From NCBI GenBank assembly GCA_015680905.1, contig CM027383.1, forward strand, positions 96,495,501-96,559,500: DNA of 64,000 bases. The letters are read 5' to 3'. Source of the DNA: Coptis chinensis (taxonomy: Eukaryota; Streptophyta; Magnoliopsida; Ranunculales; Ranunculaceae). The notes under the pieces are model-generated. The model did not search any database. It saw only the letters and a list, made by a program, of their open reading frames with translations, and was not told the origin of the DNA. Positions 12,123 to 23,700 of the stretch are shown here, in pieces; the first letter of the stretch is position 1, and each line of letters begins with the position of its first letter. The translations under genes and the position numbers were made by a program.

Positions 12123-12535
12123 GGCTATGTCCAATGGCCCTGTATCCTCACAAAAGTAGTGTGGGGAGCGGCAGTTTTTACCCTTCATCCGAATATCACT
12201 CTCTATATATAGAGTGTTTTTTAGGAATGCAAAGTACATTCTATGCCAAATGAATTGGAGCCAAATTGAAGAAATGCAAATGGCACCACTTGAAGTGGCA
12301 CAGAATGGGTTAAGCATATCATTTGGCGCCATTTGAAATGGAGTCAATTGTTTTGTGTCCCCACCAAGTTAGAAGCTAATTATGACCAGTTCTTATGTTA
12401 TTTTATTTTTAATTTTGCACCGGGTCGAGTGGTAGAATGGTCGGAACCATTGGACACCAAAATTTACTCCCATCCTCAAAACAGTGTTTTTTTGGTGGAA
12501 TGGAGATAGAGGTGGATGCACCATTGGATTCAGCC
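12123..12535. mobile_element. PIF/Harbinger-like MITE inserted in cullin copy A
   Basis: 413-bp element with inverted ends GGCTATGTCCAATGG and (right end, inverted) GGCTGAATCCAATGG, flanked by TTA at 12120-12122 and 12536-12538. Removing the element and one TTA restores the reading GAA GCT CTT AGT CTA AGT TGC TTC of the cullin frame, which proves the insertion point. The rebuilt site CTCTTAGTC is close to the palindromic PIF target CWCTTAGWG. Confidence 0.82.
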
Positions 12536-12738
12536 TTAGTCTAAGTTGCTTCCACGATTTGGTCTATCAAAATATCAAAGTTAAAGTTAAGGACATTGCT
12601 ATCTCTCTGATTGACCGAGAGCGAGAAGGCGAGCAGATTGATAGAGCTTCCTTAAAGAACGCAGTGGGTATGTTCATTGAAGTCAGAATGGGAGATATAG
12701 CTTTTTATGAGAAAAACTCTGAAGTGTTCTTGCTTAAT

Positions 12739-12885
12739 CATACAGCTGCTTATGATCTAGGAAGACTTCTGACTGGGTTAAACAATATTTTTGTCCAGAT
12801 TATTTTGTATGATCATACAGCTGCTTATGATCTAGGAAGACTTCTGACTGGGTTGAACAATATTTTTGTCCAGATTACTTTGTGA
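12739..12885 (+). repeat. 75-bp in-frame tandem duplication
   Basis: The unit starting CATACAGCTGCTTATGATC occurs at 12739 and again at 12814, with few differences. It repeats 25 codons (HTAAYDLGRLLTGLNN...) of the decayed cullin copy A. Confidence 0.85.
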
Positions 12886-13043
12886 TGGCTGAGGACTGTT
12901 TGGAACAAGAGAAGGAAAGAGCTTCTCATTACTTGCATTCAAGTACCGAGCAGAAGTTGTTAGATAAAGTGCCACACGAGTTTGTCACGCTTGCTAGAGA
13001 TATGACAAGACGTCAAGGTAGAAGAAAATCAATGGATGACTGA

Positions 13044-14772
13044 ATAGTGGATCTGACTAGTCATTAGTGCCCTTTAATTGTTTAACTTGATACTGATTTA
13101 GCAGTTTAGCCTAAATTCATTTTTTCACAAGTACGACTTTAAAAATGTTTTAAATCTTCATAATGACGTGAAGAACTATTTTTCAAATTGTGAGAAATAG
13201 TTAATCAATGGTGCTTAGGAGTTTATAGAATTATACGACCAGGAGCCGAGTCAAGCAAGGAATTTCTCTGAGTGTGCACTTTGACGAATTGAATTTGTTT
13301 GTATATTGTAACAAAAACGGTCAACCCAATTTGATTTTTTTTTTTTGTGTATTTGGAGAAGAATACCTTAATTTCCCATCTAATGGGGGAAAATCCTAAT
13401 TAGCTCGGGTAACCCTATTTTTTATGGAAAAAAATTAGTGAGGCAAGCATAGTGAGACACAAATCTGTTCTTTCTTTCATACTGCTGTGACATATTATGC
13501 TAACTTAGGGCCGGTATTGGTTAGGGTAATAATAACAGTGTAATATATGTTTCTTCGTGTGTTTGTGTAGCATGTTGTCTGCTGTTCTGCCAATACATAC
13601 ATATCAATTTTAGAGCATATAAAAGTTTCATAATCCCAACTAAACTAAAAGCACAGATAACAAAAAGTTTAGCAAAGTTAGCAAAACCGGGTGGTTTTAT
13701 AGGGGGTTATGAGCAAGTAATTGGTAGGACCGCGTGTAGTAGTATGGACAAATGTGATCTTTAGAATGGCGACACGCGCTCATGTTTGCATATGTGTGGT
13801 AGCTCCATATATTATGTTGTTTGAGCTGCCATAGAAAAAGCGTGGTTAAGAATATAATGATAATGAGAGTGTGGTTAATGGCGTGATGATGGTAATGACT
13901 TGAGTGTTGCACGGGGTAAATGCCTAATACTAATGATAGCAATGATGAGAGTGTCAGGTGATGATGCCACGAGATGAAATCGAGCGATAAGTCATTGATC
14001 TTGACGAATGTGTGAGTCATTAAGCTTGAGGAGTGTGTGGAGCTGAATCAACTTTGAGTGTGACGAGTATCCGTATGTCTGGAGTCGTTATAAGTTGGTG
14101 GAGTCAATATAATCGACTTGGGGTAGGAGGTCCCTTACAACCACTATTATCGTCCACTGAACAGAGATTTCTGAGTCCCTGTCTTATTCGCATTTGTATA
14201 TTTTTTTTTGTTTCAATTTGACATCCCTTTATATATAGACGTTAATGAGTGTTTGTCAACGCATTTGAATTCAATAATTTTGAAGCGTCTTTTACCTCCA
14301 CATGTTTGCGTTTCATTGCGAACTTCTTCAAAAAGGAGAGTTCAATGTAAATGACAACAGGGTAACAGAAATGGTTACTGAATGCCAATTTCAAATAGCC
14401 TAAACTAGTGCGTGTGCCTTGTGTGCTGTGTGTCTAGGGAGTATTCTTTTAGATGGACTTGGGATCAGCCTTTTATTTTTCCATGAATGAAATCAACCTT
14501 GCAAGTTGGAGAATTTGACTAATCACGTCATACAAAATTATGAACAATGAGCCTCAAAGTTGCATAATGAAAGTCAAGTAGGACGAAAAAGATTATTATG
14601 GAGAACAAAAAAGGAGACATAAAAACCAATTAAATAATATAATCACTCTTTAGGAAAAATAAGTAAACATTCCAAACAAGGATTCTACTGCGGTTAGGAG
14701 ACTTTCCAAATTCATTTTTCTTGGTCTCTAGTCTCTAACTCTGATTTCCAAGTTCTTCCAAAAAATTCTTCA
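13044..14772. other. Intergenic spacer between cullin copies
   Basis: AT-rich sequence without a supportable gene. Short ORFs on both strands have no recognisable domains. There is a T-run near 13340 but no element ends that I could pair. Confidence 0.5.
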
Positions 14773-17008
14773 ATGGAGATGGGAAGAAAACGACCGATCC
14801 TATTGGAGGAAGGATGGCGTTCATAGAGAAGGAATCACAAAGTTGGAAAGGCTCTTAGAAGGGCTTCCTGAACCACAGTTCAATTCTACCGAATACATAC
14901 AACTATACACAACCATATATGATATGTGCACTCACAAACCTCCTCACGATTACTCTCAACAACTCTACGACAATTACAAAACTGCGTTCAATGACTATAT
15001 CATTGCAAAGGTTTTGCCATCTATACAAGAAAAGCACCACGAGTACATGCTGATCGAGCTTGTGAAAAGATGGTCTAATCATAAAGTTATGGTAAGGTGG
15101 CTTTGGCGTTTTTTTCATTATCTTGATCGTTATTTTATTGCTAGGAGGTCGTTGCCAGGACTTGAAGTTGTTGGTATGAAATGTTTTCGTGATTTGGTTT
15201 ATGAAAATATTAAAGTAGAAGCAAAAGATGCTGTAATCGCTTTGATTCACCGTGAGCGAGAGGGTGAGCAGATTGATCGAGCATTGTTGAAGAACGTTTT
15301 GGATATTTTTGTTGAAGTCGGGATGGGGACAATGGATCGTTATGAAAAGGACTTTGAAGAGGCCTTGCTTGGTGATACTGTTGCTTATTATTCTAGGAAT
15401 TCTTCCAAGTGGATTGAAGAAGATTCTTGTCCAGAATACATGTTGAAGGCCGAGGGAGTGTTTGAAACGAGAGAAGGACAGGGTTGCTCATTACTTGCAT
15501 TCTAGCAGCGAACAGAAGTTGTTTGATAAATCACAGCACGAGTTGTTGTACGTTCATACAACCCAGTTGCTTGAAAAGGAACACTCTGGTGTTGTCGCTT
15601 TTGCTTAGAGATGACAAGGTGGAGGATCTCTCAAGGATGTTTAGGGCTTTTCATCAAGGTACCGATGGGCCAATCCCATTTCTAGTGTGTTTAAAGAGCA
15701 CGTTACGAACGAAGGTATTGCCTTGGTGAAACAAGCAGAAGATGCTGCGAGTAACAAAATGCCAGAGAGAAGAAGGAAGTCGTAGGAATGCAAGAACATA
15801 TTTTGGTCAAAAACTACTAGAGTTGCATGACAAATACCTGAGTATGTGAACAACTGCTTTTCGAACCATACGCAATTCCACAAGGCGCACAAGGAGGCTT
15901 TTGAGGTCTTCTGTAACAAGAGAGTGTTGCTGGTAGTTCCAGCGCAGAAATACTGTCTACTTTCTGTGATAACATCCTGAAGAAAGGAGGGAGCGAAATT
16001 GAGTGATGAGGCCATTGAAGAGACACTAGAGAAGATTGTCAAGCTTCTTGCTTACATCAACGACAAAGACCTTTTTGCTGAATTCTGTAGGAAAAACTCG
16101 CTTCGCAGGTTCCTATTTAACACTTGGCATAAGCGAAGACCATGAACGGAGTATTTTGACAAAGCTGAAGCAGCAATGGGTGGACAGTTCACTTCAAAGA
16201 TGGAAGGAATGGTCACGGACTTGATACTGGCAAAGGAACACCAGGGAGATTTTGAGGAATATCTCAAAAACAATCCTCATGTACATCCTGGGGTCGACTT
16301 GAATATGACCGTGTTAACTACTGATTCTGGCCAAACTAAAACCGCGAGCTGAAGTTACCTGTTGAGATGGTTAGGTCTATGGAGGATTTTAAGGAGTACT
16401 ATAAAACGAAAATGAAACACAGGAAACTTACTTGGATATACTCTCTTGGTACTTGTATTGTCACTGGGAAGTTTGAACAGAGGAATATCGAGTTGGTTGT
16501 GACTACTTATCAGGCTGCGCTTCTGCTTCTATTCAATGAAGTAAATGAACCAGGTAGCTTGAGTTATTCTGATATCAAGGAACAACTAAACTTGGCAGAG
16601 GATGATGTCACTAGATTGTTTTCTCTTTGGCTTGTGCGAAATACAAAATACTGAACAAAATCCCAAACACTAGAACCATTTCTACAAAGGACGTGTTTGA
16701 GTTCAACTCAAAGTTTACTGACAAGATGCGAAGGATCAAGGTCCCTCTCCCTCCAGTTGATGAGAAGAAGAAAGTGTTAGAAGATGTTGACAAGGATAGA
16801 CGTTTTTCCATTGATGCCTCGATTGTAAGGATCATGAAGAGCCGGAAAGTCTTGGGACATCAGCAGCTAGTGGCGGAATGTGTTGAGCAGCTAAGCCGCA
16901 TGTTCAAGCCCGACTTTAAGGTAATCAAAAAGCGATCCGAGATTTGATTACCGTGATTATCTGGAGAGAGATGTAGAAAACCCACAACTATACAGGTACC
17001 TGGCCTGA
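14773..17008 (+). pseudogene. CUL1-like cullin retrocopy B, full length with many frameshifts
   Basis: An uninterrupted, intronless match to the whole of plant CUL1 (about 745 codons of DNA; the family is about 740 residues), from an EEGW start to the C-terminal YRYLA and TGA. Recognisable blocks are [38 protein letters not shown]-type helix [83 protein letters not shown] and the neddylation site region [16 protein letters not shown] (near 16830). The frame changes many times (for example near 14830, 15460 and 15600, repeatedly from 15700 to 16370, near 16625 and near 16940), so no full-length protein can be made. A processed copy of an SCF scaffold gene is the best explanation. No poly(A) tail is visible. 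Confidence 0.85.
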
Positions 17009-18179
17009 TTATGTGAATTGCAGTAGGATTCTATTTTATTTTATTTATTTGTCAATTGCAGTAGGAGGAAGGTTTCACTGTGAGAATTTTAGTTATTTTG
17101 TTGATATCGTAGGAATTCAACAAAAAAAGAATACTTTGTTTAGGCAGTACAATACGTTCATAACTAGTGTTCTGTTCTTAGTTAACTATATTATGTTCTT
17201 AATCTTGAGGCTTGGAACTGTTAGTTTAGAATAGTACATAGTGATTTAAGTTCAGGAACTGGGTTCTGACTATATATGGATGAGTAAATTCTTCTGTAAT
17301 CATATTTTCTATTAAGTATCAAGCATGCATGGCGTTTTCTAGAAGATAATTCCTCTCTTATATTTTGCTTACGAAGTTGGGATAACACATTTCAGGGGAA
17401 CAGCGAGATGTCTCAAGTCCATGTGTTTAGGGGCCATTTTCTTTTTAGGTTGGCATCTGAGTCTGATTAGAACTCCATTCAGTGTCCACTAAATCTATAG
17501 GTGCTATTTTATAGCTGATTTGAATCAGGCGCATTCTTGCCCAATATTATCCAACACCTGATTTAAAACGGATTGTTAGAATATGCATTTACCTCTATTA
17601 GACCTGTCAGACTCAGTGAATCGCTTTTTAATATTAAATTGTTAACCATAGAATGGCAAAAGCATTCAAGTGTGTGGACGAAAAAAGAAATAGTCCCAAC
17701 ATTGAACAAGAAAAAGAGTTCATCATTGAGTTGATAAAGTGGGAAGCTCACTAACTAGGTACCCTTTTTAGATGAAACCTCACCCATGGCGAGATATGGC
17801 CCGAAAACCTGGGTGGTTAAGTGGGGACAATATCTACATTTTAGTTATCCCATTTATCGAGTGCCGGATCCCAATAAAAACCTTGAGCCCTCTTCCTTTA
17901 AGGAGTTTAAGCCTTAAGGTACTCTTGACTTTGAGGTCATATATGGGATACAGGGTTACCAAAGTTTTTTTTTTTCGAAATATTTAGAGGGTTACCAAAG
18001 TTAGAGCAGAGGTAGCAAATTAATCCAAACATAGAAGGGATTTTCATCACATATTCATCCAGTATTATGCTGAGACATAGGTTCGTGTAGGTCTTATCCT
18101 GTTTATTTTTAAATCAAGCGTGATACATAAATCAAGCTTGATACATAGGCATGTTTATCTATAATAGGTCTTGGAGACC
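17009..18179. other. Intergenic spacer
   Basis: AT-rich, with no supportable gene. A 13-bp direct repeat AATTGCAGTAGGA flanks a T-rich 25-bp stretch near 17020-17070, and AGGGTTACCAAAGTT occurs twice near 17950-18000. The retrotransposon-like, GC-richer sequence begins near 18180, but no LTR could be placed here. Confidence 0.45.
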
Positions 18180-18753
18180 CAACCGTGTATTTAGACGACA
18201 ATGGGGTGTAGCATACCGCGGAAGCGGATTCGACAGCTTAAGTCAAGTAAGGTAGCGGCCGTCCGCTTGATCATATAGCTTTGGATGGCAAACCGTAGAG
18301 CCGGGATGAGAGGGGGTTGGAGGACAACTTAAAACGGATGAAAATCGCCAATGTCTGGTACGCGGAGCTGTCCGCTTAACCTATTTGCTTGCTTAGTAAA
18401 CTCGCTGTTAACTCGATTATTAGCATATGTGGCGCTCAGAGCTTGTGAGTGGATTTCTAAGTCAAGGAGATTGCCCAGCCTCTCGAGACGATAGGAAACG
18501 CGGGTGAAGCCGACCGAGGAACTAAAGAATGTTCAGATGCCGCTAAGATGGAACGCCGGCGGAGCTTGAAGACGTGAAAGAAAACGCACCAAGCTCTCGG
18601 CCCGCAAAGATGTTTGAAGGATACCGAGACGGAAGATCTGGCCGAAACTACGAGTGTCAAGAGAACGCTAATGCAAATGACCGTGGAAATTGGTAAGCTG
18701 AATGAGTAAGCTCGCGACCGCAAGGGAGTTGCTCAAGACGCCACTAAAGCTTT

Positions 18754-20755
18754 ATGACGAGATGGACGTCGACTTTGTTGACCGGAAGTCACTATAAAGC
18801 TTTGAAAAGAGAGCATGGACGCTTATACTCTTCGCCCTCCAGCGGTACCGATAGGGAGATACCAATGGTGTTTTACTTCTTCCATCGGCCGCCTCGAGAT
18901 TGTTGTGCCTCGACCGGAAGTCTGCCGCGTCGATGTTCTTATGAGTCTAAATCTGAACGGTGTGTCCATAGTAGTTGAGGGGAAAGAAGCTGAAGTTGAC
19001 GACTCGCTGGTGGCCGGAGGTTTGGCCGTTATACCTGGAACTAGCGAAGTTGTGATGTAAGGTTGGTAAGTTGAATGGTCGTTAGTCAGGATACAATAGA
19101 ACCGGGTTTCCGGGGTAACCCAGGCAGCCATTTTTCTTATTTCGTTTGTGAATACTGGATAACCATGCGATGATGAATGTTGGTTAACCAAGCTGGATTT
19201 TCTCGAGTAGACTCCGCCACCGGGTTGGCCATGCGAAGCCGTGGTTTGGGCCCCGCTTGGCAGATCGCCTTTTGCTTATATGCTATGCTTATCTCTTGTC
19301 TCATTGCTTTGTAAGATTCTTGTATTGGTTAAACATATGAATGGAGATATCGCTATATCCAGATAGCCGGTAGACGCCCGAAAGTGACCATAGTTGACTT
19401 TTAACTAACCCGTGGATCGTTAGGGACGAGGTCGATATCACCGCTACAGAAGTGAAACAGCTTCGACGCATGCCCACGGTAGGCAAGTGAGCTGTTAGAT
19501 GTGTGCAATGATGGCTGCCAGTGGCCTAACGCGGTGGCGCCTTTGATGTAATTATGATGTGCCTAGGGAAGATAATGTTATTACACCATAAGTAACATCA
19601 TTCGTAGGAGAGCAAAGGCATTTGCTCCCTTTGCTCTCCAAGCACGCCTTTCTTCCCCAACCCGTACACGCCATCTTCTTCGCCGCTTAACCCGTAGGTC
19701 CGCCTTCCTTATTTAGGTATCCCATTTGAACAAAGATTGTTGTTTTATTGGTAACTCGCGATTGTCATTCTCGCCGTAGGTTACACTATGTAAGAGGAGA
19801 AGGAAGTTTGAGGGAGACTTCACCTCTGATAATGGAGGAAATAGAATTCCATCCCCACGTGCATGGTGATCGGGGCAAGAGGAAAGCTGTTGTGGTGGAA
19901 GCCAAAGGGAACAAGCGACCTAAAAGGTCAGGTCGTTAGACCGGTGGCGTTGTATTCAGTCGCCGACGAAGTCGATGATACCGATCGACATGCCGAGGAG
20001 GAGCAACTTGGGGCAAAGGTCACCACGTCGCTGGTGAGAGTTCGCCTCCACATCACAGCGGACGGGGAGCGAAGTTCTACTACATGGGGAAGACGGGAAG
20101 AAGCGTGCGGTGAAAACGCTCGACCGCAACTTCCACTCGACCCATAGCGACCCGGTCGATGAAGGGGATCGTGTTGGACGGGTGACAAAGCCGAGGTAGA
20201 GGATGAAGATATGGACACGCTATTGGGTACCATGGACATGGCTGCTTGTTTGGTGAGTACTTATGTGTGATGTTTTTGTTTCTGTTACTTAGGCAGTTTT
20301 GACGTTAACATTGCACTTGCAGTTTTAGGGTACGACAAGTTGAAGAACGTTGTGCAGCGTGCCGATACTGACACTAATCCGCACGTCGAACTAGGATGTA
20401 TGCGAGCTGCGTGGGGAGCCGACAAGAAGAAACTGGAGGTGATGACCAAGAAGTGTGAGGATGCTGCTGACGAGAATGCTGTGTTGGCTACTGCTATGAC
20501 CGATTTGCAAGGGGAGCTGGCTAAAGTGACTGAGTATACCAAACAATGCCAGAGGGTGGCGCACAAGGCGCAAGAGGCGTATAACATGGCATGTGTCCAA
20601 TACGCTGAGCTGGATGAGAAATATCACCATCTGAAGAAGGCGAATGACGGCAAAGGACAGGGTTCGGGTATGCGTGTGGTGCTGAGATCTGCCAGGCACA
20701 CTCCTTCGACTAGCGCTGCCCCGAAAGATAAGCATGTTGTGGCTGATTCTTGATT
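18754..20755 (+). pseudogene. Antisense ORF region of the Tat element (decayed)
   Basis: Plus-strand coding-like pieces opposite to gag-pol. The clearest is 20340-20755, about 137 residues, helical and charged (DTDTNPHVELGC, KKLEVMTKKCEDAADENAV, AKVTEYTKQCQRVAHKAQEAY), likely a coiled coil. It is preceded by a plausible intron (donor near 20251, acceptor TTGCAG near 20322). Upstream pieces (18815-19060 and 19748-19939, with a basic KRKAVVVEAKGNKRPKRSGR) look like exons of the same gene. Tat elements commonly carry such an antisense gene of unclear role. Domain identity (for example the putative gypsy-type transposon family PF04195) is not established here. Confidence 0.45.
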
Positions 20756-21249
20756 GTGATGTATCTTCTTGTCTTTGTCAGTTATGGGAATTTTAGAAAT
20801 ATTTTGTAAGTTCACCTCTCTTATATGAGAGTTAACAATAAAGTTGTGTCTTCAGGCTAGCCTGAGAAGTTCGCCATTTTGATACTGAGAACTGGTTTCC
20901 ACGAGAGTGGCAGTTCGATGTTTTGTGAACATGTTAGAAGTATCGATCTAGATTTCCTGGGTAGACCCAGCAGATCGGTAAATTAATATCTTGGCGTTAA
21001 TGAGTATTCCCTTGACCGTATGGAATGCATGTTTCCGCTTGAATGTTTATAGCTAGCATCTTGTTTATAATGCGTATGGGATGAAATGTCCAAGGAACCT
21101 GTGGTTTATCTTAAGGAAGCGTTATGCTTGTAGTCACCATTTTCTTTCGTGGTTGTTGCGCTCTGCTGTGAGGCTCATTGGGAGTACTCTCGTCGAAATG
21201 AGCTTAATATTAAGGATTTCTCACTAGGTGAGTTGGTAAAGCGTTAGGG

Positions 21250-21880
21250 CCTGTAAAAGTGGAGATAGCGCCTCGCCTGAGAGGCGGTTGGCTTAAGAAA
21301 GCGTGTTGCTCATCGGTAGCCGCGTTCTCACCGAAGTCGATCCTAGAAGTATAGGTCCTTGACTAGCGAGACTTTGGAGAGGCCGGGAGCCCTGTAAGCT
21401 CTTGAGAGCGCTCTGCCAGGAGAGAGCGTGTGGGATTATGAAAGCCGTATTGCTTTCATCGAGAGCCGCTTCTCACCGAAGTTGATCCTAGAAGCATAGG
21501 TCCTCTACTAGTGAGACTCCGGAGAGGCCGGGGCCCGTGGAGCTCTTGAGGGCCTGCTTACGCCATGGAGAGCATGTGGGCTTATGAAAGTGTGTTGCTC
21601 ACTGAAAGCGTTCTCGCTGAGTCGATCCTAGAAGTATAGGTCCTCAACTAGCGAGACTCGGAGAGGCTGTGGAGCCTGTGATGAGCTTTTGAGGGCGTTT
21701 TGCTCACGGAGAGCGTGTGTGCTTATGAAAGCGTGTTGCTCACTGAGAGCGTTCTCGCTGAGTCGATCCTAGAAGTATAGGTCCTCGACTAGCGAGACTC
21801 GGAGAGGCTGTGGAGCCTGTGAGCTCTTGAGAGCGTTCTGCTCACGGAGAGTATGTGGGCTTATGAAAGCGTATTGTGAG
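21250..21880. repeat. Four-copy tandem array, period about 141-145 bp
   Basis: The core GATCCTAGAAGTATAGGTCC (with small changes) begins at 21339, 21484, 21624 and 21765. Each unit also contains CTAGCGAGACTCGGAGAGGC-like and GAGAGCGTGTGGGCTTATG-like segments. The last two units are the most alike. The array lies between the integrase end and the antisense ORF of the Tat element, where Tat elements often carry tandem repeats. Confidence 0.85.
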
Positions 21881-21983
21881 ATTCGCCATTGCGAGTAAAT
21901 GGAGTGAATTGTAATAATAAACAAAAGTAGATTAACTTTGAATTTACAGTAAGAGAAAAGATGGGGTATACGACAATGTAATT

Positions 21984-23335
21984 TTATTGATAAAACTTCT
22001 TCAACAAAAAAGTATTCCAAGGTCGTGGTAATAATTTCCCTTCTTGAGTTTTGATCCAGTATGCTCCGTTGCCTACAACGTGTTCCACTATGTATGGGCC
22101 TTCCCAAGTTGGTGCTAATTTGAAGTCATCCCGAGTCTTTTTCAAAACTAGATCACCGGGTTGAAAAGATCGAGGATGCACTCGCTTGTTGTAGGACTTC
22201 TTCAGAATTTGCTGATAGGACGCTACTCTGATAGCGGCTATGTCACGCCGTTCTTCCAGCAGATCGACCTCTCGTGCTAAAACGGAATCATTGTCTCCAG
22301 ACTCGACAAGTTCTGACCAAGTAGTGGTGACTGTCAGCTCGGTTAGAATAACGGCTTCTGTGCCGTAACACAAGAAGAATGGCGATTACCAGACTTGCGC
22401 CGAAATAAAGTGCGCGTGAGCTCACAAAATGTTTTCTAGCTGATTTGGCCATTGGCTTTTGGTCTTCTCAATCTTTTTCTTCAAATTTTCTAAGATTGCT
22501 TTGTTGCTAGCCTCAGCTTGACCATTACTTTGTGCGTACTGGGGAGTAGAAAATGCATGAACTATCTTCCATTTGGCCAGAAATTCTTTGACCGTTTTGC
22601 CCTTAAACTGTGAGTCATTGTCTATCACCAGTGTGTGCGGCAAACCAAATCTAGTGATGATATGAGTCCAGATGAAGTTTCTGACATGTGATTCTTTGAC
22701 ATTTGCGAGTGGAATAGCTTCGACCCATTTAGTGAAATAGTCAGTTGCAGCTAAGACGAAATGGAATCTAGTACTTTTCTGTGGGATGAATGGTCCCATG
22801 ATATCCATGCCCCACATATGAAATGGCCAAGGGCTCGCGATGCTAATCAACTCTCGAGCTGGTTGTATGATGTTGTGGCCAAAGGTCTGGCATTTGACGC
22901 ACTTGAGTATGCTTTTGGCGCCGATCCGCATCGCGAGGCCAAAGTATCCCCGAGAGATCGCTTTGTGCCAAAGAGCGACCTCCCCGCATGGTTTCCACAC
23001 TCTCCTTCATGAATCTCAAATAAAATCAGTTGGCCTTGTTCTGGGTTTACGCACCTCAAGTGAGGGCCGCCAGCGGATTTTCTGAATAACTTGTTATTAA
23101 GCACGCAGTAACGGCGCGCTTGATATGGGATTTGCTTGGCCTTGGTACGCTTGTCTGGGAGCATGCCATGTTGGATGTATTCAATGATGGGCTGCATCCA
23201 TGTTTGGCTCATCTGATTGGCAAAGAGCGGGCATAGGTCGCTGATTTCTAATACATGGTCTACTTGATAAGCAGGTCGGTCAACTACTTCAATGAGTAAT
23301 TGTCTAGGGGCGCAGCTCGGTGTTTGAGTGGCCAA
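21984..23335 (-). pseudogene. Integrase of Tat element (broken)
   Basis: The zinc-binding N-terminus (IHEGECGNHAG ... CVKCQTFGHNI) is split by a frame change near 22.9-23.0 kb. The catalytic core has MDIMGPF, then VIDNDSQF, then QSNGQAEASNKAI, giving the D, D and E positions in the expected order. The C-terminal part (22373-21984) has KRVHPRSFQPGDLVLKK and LAPTWEGPYIVEHVVGNGAY, typical of gypsy integrase tails. A break near 22380-22420 separates the core from the tail. Confidence 0.82.
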
Positions 23336-23700
23336 ATAAGCTAAACTGTCTGCGTGACGGTTCTCGTCGCGCAGGATGTGGTGTATCGTTACCTTTTTGA
23401 AAGAAGGAAGTAACTGATTAACAACTTGAAGGTATTTAGCAAGATTACCTTCATGGGTAGTGTACTATTTTGCAATCTGACGAACAACCCAGTTGCGAGT
23501 CACTAAAGACCTGAAGCTCCTTGACACCGAGCTGCATCGCCATGCGAAGTCCTATTATTAACGCTTCGTATTCGGCTTCATTGTTAGAGGTCGCGAAGTC
23601 AATGCGAACTGATTTCGACCATGGCTCCCTCTGGGGATGCTAAGACGACGCCGATCCCACTTCCTCCAGGGTTACTAGAACCGTCGACAAAAAAAGACCA
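23336..23700 (-). pseudogene. Second RNase H (aRNH) of Tat element
   Basis: Reading minus from about 23695: WSFFVDGSSNPGGSGIGVVL, then SNNEAEYEALIIGLRMAMQL, ELQVFSDSQL, and later HILRDENRHADSLAYLAT, in partly different frames. This is the additional RNase H domain found after the ordinary RNase H in Tat elements. Catalytic positions D (FVDGS), E (NEAEYEAL), D (FSDSQ) and the final D (RHADSLA) are visible. Frame changes make it non-functional. Confidence 0.75.

Larger units (their letters stand above)
11729..13043 (+). pseudogene. CUL1-like cullin retrocopy A, truncated and interrupted
   Basis: Intronless sequence matching about the first 250 residues of plant cullin-1: FKEGWNLLEKKIKVVMEGLP, then YTMCTQIPPNDYSQQLY, REIAKRWVDYKVMIRW, CFHDLVYQN and [16 protein letters not shown]. 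It ends around the EQEKERASHYLHSS segment. Arabidopsis CUL1 has many introns, and none are seen here, which suggests a retrotransposed origin. Damage: a frame change near 11960-11985, a MITE inserted at 12123-12535, a 75-bp in-frame tandem duplication at 12739-12885, a stop at 12883-12885, and loss of the whole cullin-homology and neddylation region. It cannot act as an SCF scaffold. No poly(A) tail or flanking duplication was recognised. Copy B lies 1.7 kb downstream. Confidence 0.8.

Noticed and set aside
17020..17075. Direct repeat AATTGCAGTAGGA as target duplication of cullin copy B
   Set aside because: Both copies lie on the same (3') side of the retrocopy, so they do not flank it.
17013..17234. 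73-residue ORF after cullin copy B
   Set aside because: Hydrophobic, AT-driven translation of spacer DNA; no start context or homology.
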